Assembly: GCF_001898575.1 (NCBI RefSeq) | Contig: NZ_MKUD01000023.1 | Span: forward strand, 47,916 to 111,915 | Length of the DNA: 64,000 nucleotides | Source of the DNA: Spirosoma sp. 48-14 | GTDB taxonomy: Bacteria > Bacteroidota > Bacteroidia > Cytophagales > Spirosomataceae | Direction: 5' to 3' | In this document: positions 8,851 to 17,800 of the stretch, piece after piece | Position numbering within the stretch: position 1 is the stretch's first letter | Layout of the letters: every line of letters begins with the position of its first letter | The notes under the pieces: generated by a model | What the model was told of the DNA's origin: nothing | What the model saw: the letters and a program-made list of their open reading frames with translations, nothing else | The model's database searches: none | Program-made: the position numbers and the translations under genes

Positions 8851-11054
8851 CAACCTACAGAGGTCGCCAATGGCGCGTAACGGGCATTTATATCCTTAGT
8901 TTACTTTTTTGTTGGCAATCACTGCTGGCCCAATCACCCAAATCGGCTGAGATAAAGCCGTTTAATGGCCGACCCACCTTGTTTGTGAATGGGGACCCGC
9001 AAACGCCAACGTTTTACGCGCTCACCCATGCCTACGGCGGACGTTGGTCGTGGGAGGAGGTACCCGCCCGAAACCTGGCTAATTTTTGTCAGATTGGGTT
9101 TCGGCTGTTTCAGGTCGATTTGTGGTTCGAAGACATCTGGACCAAAAACAGCGATACACTCGATATTCGAAAGGCGCAGCGGCAAATTCGGGGGGTACTC
9201 GACCAATGCCCCGATGCGGGTGTCGTGCTCCGCATTCACGTCAATGCTCCCTTTTGGTGGAATAAAGCACACCCGGAAGAATGCACTCAATTTGCCGATA
9301 CACCCGTGGATACTACCTTGCGGGCTAGCCCTCCGTACCACAATGAAGAACACGACATTCATGCCGCTTTACGGGCCAGTCTGGCTTCTACACGCTGGCG
9401 GCAGGAATCGGGCCAGAAACTAGTTGAATTGTGCCAGAAACTTTCGAAAACGCCAGAAGGTAACGCCCTGATTGGTATGCATATAGCGGGCGGTATTTAT
9501 GGCGAATGGCATTACTGGGGCTTTATCGAACACGACCCGGATACTGGCCCGGCCATGACCGACTACTTCCGCAACTGGCTCCGAACCAAGTACAAAACGA
9601 CATCAGCGCTTCAGAAAGCCTGGCAATCCACAAGCGTTACGTTCGAGAATGCGACAGTACCGAACGTAGCGGAGCGGCTCAAAACGCAGGACGGCTTTTT
9701 CAAAGACCCGGTTCAGGACCAACGCACCATCGATTACTTCACCGCCCAGCAGCAGGTAGTAGCCGACGATGCGATTTACTTCTGCCGAATAGCGAAGGAA
9801 AACTGGCCCCGCCCGCTCGTTACGGGTATTTTCTACGGTTATCTGCACATGACATTCAATCGACAAACCGTTGGTGGTCACCTGTTTATCCAGCAGGTTC
9901 TCGATAGTCCATATATAGACTATCTGTCGGCCCCCCAGACGTATTGGCCTGATAGTCGCAAAGCGGGTGGCTCCGGTAATTCACGCGGGATCATCGAATC
10001 GACTTTGCTACATGGTAAACTCTGGTTCGACGAAATCGACAACGGCTATCTGTTTAAAAACGATTTTGAAAATATCCGCTATACGTCTCGCTACGACACG
10101 ACGTATGCGAACATCATGAAACGATGTGCGCTATTGCCCCTGATGCGGGGTATTGGTTTCTGGTTCTATGATTTTGGTCCACAGAAAGGCTTCGGCTGGT
10201 GGGACGATCCAAAATACCTGGCCGCCATGAAAGCCGAGAAGGAGCTGTTTGAAAAGCGGCTTACTGTACCGTATCATTCCGAAGCGGATGTGCTGTATGT
10301 CTGGAGTCAGGATGTGTTCTATTACCTGAAATCGGCACCATTGCCCATCACAGTCAACGTACTGGATCATTCCATCGAGCAGGCGATGCGCTCGGGTGCG
10401 GTCGGTGACCATGTCTATGATTTCGACCTGAACCGAGTCAATCTGGCTCATTACAAAGCTGTGGTTTTCATGAATGTCTACAAGCTGACGGATGACCAGC
10501 GGGCCTTTATTCTGAATAAGGTAGCCAAAGGTGGCCGGACTATCGTCTGGAATTACCTGACGGGCTACACCAACGGCGAACGGCTCGATTTAGCGTTTGT
10601 GAAATCGCTGACGGGCATGAATCTGGAACGTATCGACGGCAAACAAACGCCCAGTGTTGCGTTTTTAAAACCAGCTTACAACTACAAGTTCAGCGGTCCT
10701 GTAGAGCCGCTCGTGGCCATAAACGATAAATCGACCGAATCGCTGGCTGAGTTGCAGGGGAGTAAACAGGTCATAATAGCCCGTAAGAAAACCAAAGAGT
10801 TTACATCCATTTTCTGTGGGCTCCCCCTTAACGGAATCGACGGATTTCGCGAAATTTTCCGGCAGGCGGGTTGCCACATTTATAATGAACGGAATGATTT
10901 CACGTACGCCAATTCCGGGTTGCTCCTGCTACATACCAAGGATGGTGGCACACGAACGCTTCGGCTCAGAAGTGGTAAATTGTTGACCATTCCGCTGGAA
11001 CACGGATCAACCTTACTTTTAGATGCCCAAACGGGTGAGGTTGTCTTAAAATAA
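8847..11054 (+). CDS. Secreted GH42-like (clan A) beta-glycosidase
   Basis: The start at 8847 overlaps the esterase stop and gives 735 residues with a signal peptide ('GIYILSLLFCWQSLLAQ'). The first 450 residues look like a TIM barrel of the GH42/GH-A type: 'PTFYALTHAYGGRWSWEE', 'GGIYGEWHYWGFIEHD' with Glu220 as candidate acid/base, and 'LLHGKLWFDEIDNGY' with Glu396 as candidate nucleophile. Residues about 490-640 resemble the trimerisation/GATase-like domain of GH42 ('ADVLYVWSQDVFYYL', 'HYKAVVFMNVYKLTDDQR'). A short beta domain ends the protein. A substrate with beta-linked galactose or a related sugar is the usual family role, but many clan members differ. Confidence 0.75.
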   Translation: MTTYRGRQWRVTGIYILSLLFCWQSLLAQSPKSAEIKPFNGRPTLFVNGDPQTPTFYALTHAYGGRWSWEEVPARNLANFCQIGFRLFQVDLWFEDIWTKNSDTLDIRKAQRQIRGVLDQCPDAGVVLRIHVNAPFWWNKAHPEECTQFADTPVDTTLRASPPYHNEEHDIHAALRASLASTRWRQESGQKLVELCQKLSKTPEGNALIGMHIAGGIYGEWHYWGFIEHDPDTGPAMTDYFRNWLRTKYKTTSALQKAWQSTSVTFENATVPNVAERLKTQDGFFKDPVQDQRTIDYFTAQQQVVADDAIYFCRIAKENWPRPLVTGIFYGYLHMTFNRQTVGGHLFIQQVLDSPYIDYLSAPQTYWPDSRKAGGSGNSRGIIESTLLHGKLWFDEIDNGYLFKNDFENIRYTSRYDTTYANIMKRCALLPLMRGIGFWFYDFGPQKGFGWWDDPKYLAAMKAEKELFEKRLTVPYHSEADVLYVWSQDVFYYLKSAPLPITVNVLDHSIEQAMRSGAVGDHVYDFDLNRVNLAHYKAVVFMNVYKLTDDQRAFILNKVAKGGRTIVWNYLTGYTNGERLDLAFVKSLTGMNLERIDGKQTPSVAFLKPAYNYKFSGPVEPLVAINDKSTESLAELQGSKQVIIARKKTKEFTSIFCGLPLNGIDGFREIFRQAGCHIYNERNDFTYANSGLLLLHTKDGGTRTLRLRSGKLLTIPLEHGSTLLLDAQTGEVVLK

Positions 11055-11093
11055 CGATACTGAAGCCACCGATATGCTGGCAAAAGAAGGGGT

Positions 11094-14063
11094 ATGAAAC
11101 GAGGAATATTAACGAGTGTTGTGGCAGCTATCCTCATGGCTAGTGGGTTTATCAGCATACTGCCTGACCCACACGACCCACGAGCCGCGCTGGCCACGAT
11201 GCAGGTGCCCAACGGATTTATGGTTCAGCAATTTGCCGCCGAACCCCTAGTGACGAATCCGACCAATATGGACGTGGATGAGCGTGGTCGTGTTTGGGTG
11301 ACCGAATCCCATAACTACGATGTTGCCCCCGCCGAATACGACAAAAAAGGTGATAAGGTTGTAATCCTGGACGACGTAAACGGCGACGGAAAGGCCGATA
11401 AACGTACCGTCTTTTTCGAACATCCGGGCATGAAAGCACCAATGGGCCTGGCCCTGGCCGAAGACCGGATCTATCTGGCCCAAGGCCCAAACTTGCTGGT
11501 CCTCTTCGATACCAATCACGACGACCATGCCGACCGTATTGATACATTGTTTTCAGGGTTTGGAACCCGTGATCATGGCATTCACGCGCCTTTCTGGGGC
11601 CCCGACGGCAAGCTCTATTTCTCGATGGGCAACAACGGTGGGGAGGTGCGTGACCGATTCGGAAAACCAATACGCGACGTAGCTGGCAATATAGTCAATG
11701 GCAAAGGAAACCCCTATCGTAACGGTCTGATCCTACGGTGCAATCCCGATGGCAGCCATCTGGAAACCATTGCCCATAACTTCCGAAATCACTATGAACC
11801 CACGCTGGATTCGTTCGGTAATCTTTGGGTATCCGACAATGATGACGATGGCAACGAATCCGTTCGGATCGACTACGTAATGGAATACGGCAATTACGGC
11901 TTTGCCGACGAAATAACCGGAGCGACCTGGACAGCCTCACGTACTAATCTGGAAAAAACGATTCCTGAACGGCACTGGCATCAGAACGACCCCGGCGTTA
12001 TTCCGACGATGCTCATTACGGGTGCAGGCTCGCCAGCGGGTTTGTGCGTATACGAAGGTCGCCAGTTTCCGGCTCTCTATCAGAATCAACTCCTTCATGC
12101 CGAAGCGTTATACAACGTCGTGCGATCCTACGCCACACAAAAGCAGGGCGCTGGTTACAAAGCCAGTATTCACAATGTATTGAAAAGCAGTCAGCAATGG
12201 TTTCGCCCGGTTGATGTCAGCGTGGCTCCCGATGGCTCGGTAATGGTGGCTGACTGGTACGATCCGGGTATTGGTGGTGGAACGGCTGCCGATGCAAATA
12301 AAGGCCGAATCTATCGGGTTAGCTACGGGGGTAAGGCTGCGTATCATGCGCCAACGCTCCGCTTCGATACACCTGAAGCCGTTACAGAAGCGTTGAAAAA
12401 TCCGAACTGGGCCACTCGCCGGAAAGCCTGGGCTAGTCTGCAAAAAATGGGCCGCAAAGCCGAGCCTAATTTGCTGAAAGTATATCAGTCGACTAATCCG
12501 GTCTGGCGGGCGCGGGCGTTGTGGTTGCTGTCTAAATTACCAGCCACGGGCATATCTTACCTGAAACAAGCGCTACATGACCCGAACCCTGACCTGCGTA
12601 TCACTGCTTTACGGGCAGCTCGGCAACAGCCGAGTTTCCCGTTTGTCCTGTGTGCTCCGTTAGCTAATGACCCTAGTCCTGAAGTCCGTCGGGAGTGGGC
12701 CATTGCACTCCGCTTCCTCAAAACACCCGAAGCGGCTGAGTCGTGGGCAACGTTGGCCGTACAACATACCGGCAATGATCGCTGGTACCTGGAAGCGCTT
12801 GGTGTCGGCTCCGATCTCCATGCCGACGCCTGTTTCGATGCCTGGCAACAAAAAGTGGGCGCAAACTGGAATACACCCGCTGGACGCGATATTGTCTGGC
12901 GAATTCGTTCGGCCAAAGCCCTGCCCCTGCTTGTGCAACTGATCCGACAAACGCCTGAAGTAACGGCTACGCTACGGTATTTTCGAGCCTTTGATTTTCA
13001 CCCGCCGACTGGTAAAAACAATGTATTGGTTTCCTTGTTAAACGACCCACGTCCTGCTATTCAGCGATTAGCCCTGGAGCACATAGACGGAAGCAGTCTG
13101 GTACGAAACGAAATGTTGAACCGGGCCCTCGAAACAGCCCTGACCACGGCTGGCCAAACCGAGAGCTATGTCCATCTGGTCGAAAAGTTTCGCCTGACGG
13201 ACAAACGAGAACAATTGCTTAATCTGGTACGTTGCTGCGCCACCCGACAGGTTGGCATTGAAGCGATGCAACTCCTCTGGCGGTTCGGAGAAAAAGAGTT
13301 TGTTCAACAGCGACTGCACGACGACAAAACCGCTGAAGCGATCATGACGGCACTCAAAGGCAATGGAAGCCCCGATGCGCTAGTTCTGCTTAGCGGGGTC
13401 ATGCTCGATGAATCGCGCCCGGTCGAACTGCGAAAAACGGCCACTCGCTTACTGGGTAGTAGTTGGGTGGGCGAACGAGCCTTGCTGGATGAGGTCAAGA
13501 AAAAAACATTTCCTGATGTGCTGAAACCGACGGCCAGCAGCGTCTTATTCGGTGCGTTTCGGAACGAGATCAAACGCGAAGCGGCTGACTATCTGCCCAA
13601 ACCCACCGGAAAAAATGGAGAGCCCTTACCTCCGGTCTATTTGCTTGTGTACGAAAACGGTCTGGCGAGCCGAGGAAAAACAATTTTTGCACAGAATTGC
13701 CAACCTTGTCATCGTGTGCAGCAGTCAGGGGCTTCATTCGGTCCAGAACTGTCGAAAATTGGCGCAAAGCTCTCCAAAGAAGGATTATTTCGGGCTATTC
13801 TCTACCCCGATGAAGGCATCAATTATGGGTACGAAACCTATCAAATTCATACCCGCGACGGTGGTCAGTTAACGGGACTTCTGGATAGTGAATCGAGCGA
13901 CGAAGTGATTCTGAAATTGCCGGGAGGTGTTAAACAAACGCTACAGAAAGCCGATATCCAGTCAAAAACAAAAGCCCCCCAGTCAATGATGCCTTCTTTT
14001 GGCGAAGCGCTCACCAAACAGGAACTGGTCGATCTGGTCGCTTACCTGTCAACACTGAAGTAA
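11094..14063 (+). CDS. Large PVC-type membrane-bound dehydrogenase with HEAT repeats and cytochrome c
   Basis: The protein has 989 residues with a signal peptide. Residues about 35-410 form a six-bladed propeller of the 'membrane-bound dehydrogenase' type ('NPTNMDVDERGRVWVTESHNY', 'APMGLALAEDRIYLAQGPN', 'DHGIHAPFWGPDGKLYFSMG', 'VAPDGSVMVADWYDP'), related to PQQ-type glucose/sorbosone dehydrogenases. Residues about 420-800 are helical HEAT-like repeats ('KNPNWATRRKAWASL', 'DPNPDLRITALRAARQ'). The C-terminus has a class I cytochrome c: the heme motif C869-x-x-C-H873 ('NCQPCH') and a 'MMPSFGEAL' Met ligand. It probably oxidises a sugar or sugar-like substrate in the periplasm and passes electrons through heme. 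The gene follows the glycosidase by 39 bases, so it likely shares its transcript. Confidence 0.85.
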   Translation: MKRGILTSVVAAILMASGFISILPDPHDPRAALATMQVPNGFMVQQFAAEPLVTNPTNMDVDERGRVWVTESHNYDVAPAEYDKKGDKVVILDDVNGDGKADKRTVFFEHPGMKAPMGLALAEDRIYLAQGPNLLVLFDTNHDDHADRIDTLFSGFGTRDHGIHAPFWGPDGKLYFSMGNNGGEVRDRFGKPIRDVAGNIVNGKGNPYRNGLILRCNPDGSHLETIAHNFRNHYEPTLDSFGNLWVSDNDDDGNESVRIDYVMEYGNYGFADEITGATWTASRTNLEKTIPERHWHQNDPGVIPTMLITGAGSPAGLCVYEGRQFPALYQNQLLHAEALYNVVRSYATQKQGAGYKASIHNVLKSSQQWFRPVDVSVAPDGSVMVADWYDPGIGGGTAADANKGRIYRVSYGGKAAYHAPTLRFDTPEAVTEALKNPNWATRRKAWASLQKMGRKAEPNLLKVYQSTNPVWRARALWLLSKLPATGISYLKQALHDPNPDLRITALRAARQQPSFPFVLCAPLANDPSPEVRREWAIALRFLKTPEAAESWATLAVQHTGNDRWYLEALGVGSDLHADACFDAWQQKVGANWNTPAGRDIVWRIRSAKALPLLVQLIRQTPEVTATLRYFRAFDFHPPTGKNNVLVSLLNDPRPAIQRLALEHIDGSSLVRNEMLNRALETALTTAGQTESYVHLVEKFRLTDKREQLLNLVRCCATRQVGIEAMQLLWRFGEKEFVQQRLHDDKTAEAIMTALKGNGSPDALVLLSGVMLDESRPVELRKTATRLLGSSWVGERALLDEVKKKTFPDVLKPTASSVLFGAFRNEIKREAADYLPKPTGKNGEPLPPVYLLVYENGLASRGKTIFAQNCQPCHRVQQSGASFGPELSKIGAKLSKEGLFRAILYPDEGINYGYETYQIHTRDGGQLTGLLDSESSDEVILKLPGGVKQTLQKADIQSKTKAPQSMMPSFGEALTKQELVDLVAYLSTLK

Positions 14064-14075
14064 TTAGCTCAGTAA

Positions 14076-14134
14076 CAATTCCAGTCCTTTCAGTCATCGT
14101 CTTATGCCTTCGCCAGAAACTCCTGCGGAGCTTT
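14076..14134. repeat. Direct repeat, left copy: orphan duplicate of a gene end
   Basis: Bases 14097-14134 are identical over 38 bp to 14862-14899, in the same orientation. The preceding 21 bases (from 14076) are also similar to 14841-14861, with about seven differences. On the minus strand this copy still encodes 'KAPQEFLAKA' plus stop, the last residues of the hybrid regulator at 14867, but nothing of the regulator continues into it. The two copies bracket the antitoxin/PIN gene pair, 765 bp apart. Confidence 0.9.
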
Positions 14135-14227
14135 AGTAGGAAGGGCCTTGTTAGCGTATTCCCTTGAATTTTTGTACGTATTCTCTACAATTAGTCGTAT
14201 TTTTGATTTATATCAACTACTACGGTA

Positions 14228-14452
14228 ATGGACAGGATTATTCTCGAGGTGGCTAACAATACAGCACGCAAATGGCGTCATAGTGATCCACAAATTCGGC
14301 AACGTATCTCCGAAAAATTCGACCTCATACTGAATGATTTATTAGATAAACAGGATGATGACCTCTGGCCTTTTCTGGAAAAAGTGCGGGCTGAAGCTGA
14401 AGAAAAAGGATTTACTGACGAACTACTGGCGAAAATTCTGGATGAAAGATAG
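14228..14452 (+). CDS. Small acidic antitoxin-like protein of a PIN-toxin pair
   Basis: This 74-residue, highly charged protein starts 'MDRIILEVANNTARKW' and ends in a run of acidic helix ('VRAEAEEKGFTDELLAKILDE'). It looks mainly helical and has no obvious ribbon-helix-helix or HTH motif, so I do not recognise its family. Its last codons overlap the start of the PIN gene by 11 bases, the usual antitoxin-first arrangement with translational coupling. A role in neutralising the PIN nuclease is inferred from this layout. The pair has its own intergenic space upstream (14135-14227) and sits between the direct repeats. Confidence 0.6.
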   Translation: MDRIILEVANNTARKWRHSDPQIRQRISEKFDLILNDLLDKQDDDLWPFLEKVRAEAEEKGFTDELLAKILDER

Positions 14453-14849
14453 GTTTGTCTTTGACGCTAATGCACTCATTAGCGCAGCTTTATCTCCACT
14501 ATCTACAAATGCTCAGGCGTTAAAAAAAGCAGATGCAATTGGTATAATTGTCTATTCAAATGAAACCTGGCTCGAATTTCTTGATGTCCTGTTCAGAAGT
14601 AAATTCGATAAATATTTTAGTCTAACCGTACGGGAAGAAATTGCGGATCGATTTTTAAGTCGTTTTGATGAAGTACAGGTAACTGAAACTGTGGTAGCTT
14701 GTCGTGACCCTAAAGATGACAAGTATCTGGCCCTCGCCTTATCAGCTCAGGCTTCGTGTATTATTAGTGGAGATGAGGATTTATTAATTTTGCATCCCTT
14801 CCAGACGATTCCTATCCTGAAAGCCACCAATTTTCTGCAGCAATTCTAG
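14442..14849 (+). CDS. PIN-domain ribonuclease toxin
   Basis: The start ATG at 14442 lies inside the end of the antitoxin gene; the frame is open further upstream but the PIN fold begins here. The 135 residues show the acidic nuclease set: 'RFVFDANALIS' (Asp8), 'NETWLEF' (Glu41/Glu45), 'CRDPKDDKYLALAL' (Asp89, Asp92/93) and 'IISGDEDLL' (Asp111/Asp113). This pattern fits the 'putative toxin component, PIN family' group of Mg-dependent RNases that cut tRNA or mRNA when released from the antitoxin. The coding sequence is visibly richer in A+T than the flanking genes, which with the bracketing repeats suggests recent acquisition. Confidence 0.85.
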   Translation: MKDRFVFDANALISAALSPLSTNAQALKKADAIGIIVYSNETWLEFLDVLFRSKFDKYFSLTVREEIADRFLSRFDEVQVTETVVACRDPKDDKYLALALSAQASCIISGDEDLLILHPFQTIPILKATNFLQQF

Positions 14850-14899
14850 TTCTATCAACTGTCGTCTTATGCCTTCGCCAGAAACTCCTGCGGAGCTTT
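14841..14899. repeat. Direct repeat, right copy: 3' end of the hybrid regulator gene
   Basis: This is the in-context copy of the 38-bp repeat (exact part 14862-14899). Most of it is the last 33 bases of the regulator gene that ends at 14867 on the minus strand. The looser left part starts within the last codons of the PIN gene. Because here the repeat is continuous with an intact gene, this copy is probably the original and the one at 14097 the duplicate. Confidence 0.9.
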
Positions 14900-17800
14900 G
14901 CCAAATTCTTTTTTAAAACAGCGACTGAAATAGGCTGGATCGTTGAACCCGACCTGCCACGCCACTTCTGATACGTTATAATGGCCGCTTTCCAGCAGTT
15001 GAAGGGCTCGCTTCAGCCGAACCTGTCGGATAAACTCCGCACCCGACAAATTGAGGATACTTTTTAACTTTCGATACAATTGCATCCGACTCATATTCAT
15101 GGCTTCTTCCAGTTGCTCCACATCAAAATGAGCATCATCAATGTGAGCTTCAATAATGGATATGGCTTTCTGAACAAACAGTTCTTCCATCGGTGGCAGT
15201 TGGATATCAGACGGAGACACCAATACTTTTTTCTGCCATTTTTCACGCAGCAACTGCCGGTTCCGAATCAGACTTTTGACTTTGGTTTCCAGAATCGACA
15301 GGTTAAAAGGCTTGGTCATATAATCGTCAATGCCTGTACCAAAGGCCCTAATCTGACTCTGATTAGCCGCCCTCGACGTCAGCAGCAGAAACGGGATATG
15401 GCTTGTTTTCTCATTAGACCGGATTGCCTGACAAAGTTCGGTGCCATCCATTTCTGGTCCAGACTCGACCGGCATGAGCCAGTCTGAAAGAATCAGGTCC
15501 GGGATATGCTTCTGAGCCAGTGAAATGGCTTGTTGACCGTTGGCGGCAGTCAGGACATGATAGTCCCCCGAAAAACTTTCTTTAAGGTATTGGCGAAGTT
15601 CCTCATTGTCTTCAACCACCAGCAAAATTGGCGGTGCTTTGGCTGGTAGCGTAGTAACCTGCTCGGGTAGGATGATGGGCAGTAATGGCTGCACAGACTC
15701 TGTCGGCACCTCCGACGGTTGCGAAAGCCACTCAGCAGGAAACACCTGGGCATCGAGCGGTAACGTAACGCTGAACGTAGTACCCACATTTTCAGCGCTA
15801 TCGACCGTAATACTTCCTTTATGGAGTTCGACCAGTTCACGAGTAAGGGCTAACCCAATGCCACTCCCCGATTTCTTTTGCGTATGTTGATCGGCCACCT
15901 GATAGAACCGCTCAAAAATATGGGTTTGCGCTTCGAATGAGATACCAATGCCCGTATCGGCTACGGTAATGCGAACACTTTTTTCGGCTGGTATCAGCAC
16001 CAGATTTACCCGAACTTCGCCATTCGCTGACGTAAACTTAAACGCATTCGAGAGCAGATTATAAATAACTTTCTCGACAATGTCGGCATCGAAAAAACCA
16101 TCGAATGAATCGAAGTTGCTTCGGAAGGTCAGCATAATCCGTTTGCTTTCAGCCAGCTCATCGAAGTAGTGAACGATACGGTCAATAAACGGAACAATAT
16201 CATTGCGGCTGATGTCAGGCACTAAGCTCTGGCTTTCCAGCTTCGATAGGTCGAGCAACTGGTTGATCAGGCGTAGCAGCCGCTGAGCGTTTCTTTGTAT
16301 AGTCTGAAACTGGTGCTGAAGCCGATCGCCAAAGGAGGGTTCCGAAACGAGTTTATCCAAAGGCGTCAGAATGAGCGTCAATGGTGTTCGGAACTCATGC
16401 GAGATATTGGTAAAGAAACTGGTTTTGGCATCGTCGAGCGCTTTTATCGATTCGGCTTCCAATTGCTTGATCCGTATATCGGCTTTAAGTTGCTCCCGAA
16501 TCCCAACAATTCGACGGAACGTAAGAAGTGCGCTCACTAAAAGCAGTCCGTACAGCCAATAGGCCCACCACGTCCGATACCAGGGGGGCAGCACGGTTAT
16601 CTGCACAGCTTTGGGCTTGCTCCACGCGCTGTTGCCAATGGCAGCTTTGACCAGAAACCGATACGTACCTTCGCGCAGATTCGTGTAGGTAGCGGATCGC
16701 TGCGAACCAACGTAGTTCCAATCGTCATCAAAGCCCACGAGTTGATACGCGTAGCGAATATTACGGTGCGGCAGAAAGGATAAGGCCGTAAAGTCGATGG
16801 TGAAAACCGACTGAAAAGGCTGAAAGACCAGTTTCGTCACATCGGTCATATCCAGGCACGTCGGTGCCTCGCTATCGGCCAGATTGACGGGACGATTAAA
16901 GAGTTTCAAGTCCGACAGATACACGTCAGGAGGTGTTGTTTTCGACCGCACGCGCTCTGGGTTAAAAACGACTAACCCCTGCATATTGCCAAATGCCAAC
17001 TCGCCCGAAGGAAGCTGCGCACAGGCGTCAGGTAAAAACTCTTTACCAATCAGCCCATCGCTCTGGTCATAATTTTCGATCACCTGGGTCGTCGGATTGA
17101 AGCACGAAATACCGCCGTTCGTGGATAACCACAGGTTATGCTGGTCGTCTTCAATAATTCCTGCGATAAAGTTGTTAGCCAGCCCGTCTTTGGTTGTCCA
17201 TGAACGAAACGTTTCGGTACGGACATCGAACAACTGAAGGCCGCTGCCGCTGGTGCCCACCCAGAGCCGTTTTTGCTTGTCTTCGTAAAGGGCCGTGATG
17301 CTGTTGCTTCCCAGCGAACCTGGTTGGTCGCGGCTGGAAAAATGGCGGATCTGGTCTGTTCGCCGATCCCAGCGTAGTAGTCCTGAGTTGTACGTGCCGA
17401 TCCACAAATAGCCCGACGCATCTTCACACAGTACGTTGAGGTCGAATGTGTCAAAAACCCGTGCCAGCGCCTGGCTCATCACCGGTTCTAACTGCCCCGA
17501 TTTCTCGTTGAACAGATACAATTCACGTTCATGGCTCCCAATCCAGATACGGCCATCCTGCGAAGCGGCAAACGCTTTTACCGACTTGCTTTTGCCTGGC
17601 AGCAGAAACGGCACAAACTGCTCTCTATCAGGATTGTACAGCGAAAAACCAGCCGTCCAGGTGCTGATCAGTACGTTGCCCGTTAGCGTTCGGAACAGTA
17701 CGTTGATGTCGTTGGCGTTCAGCGGAGAATTGGCGGATGTGAACCGGCGAAACTGGTTTCGATTGGGGTTGATAGCCGTTAAGCCTTTGATTGAACTGGT

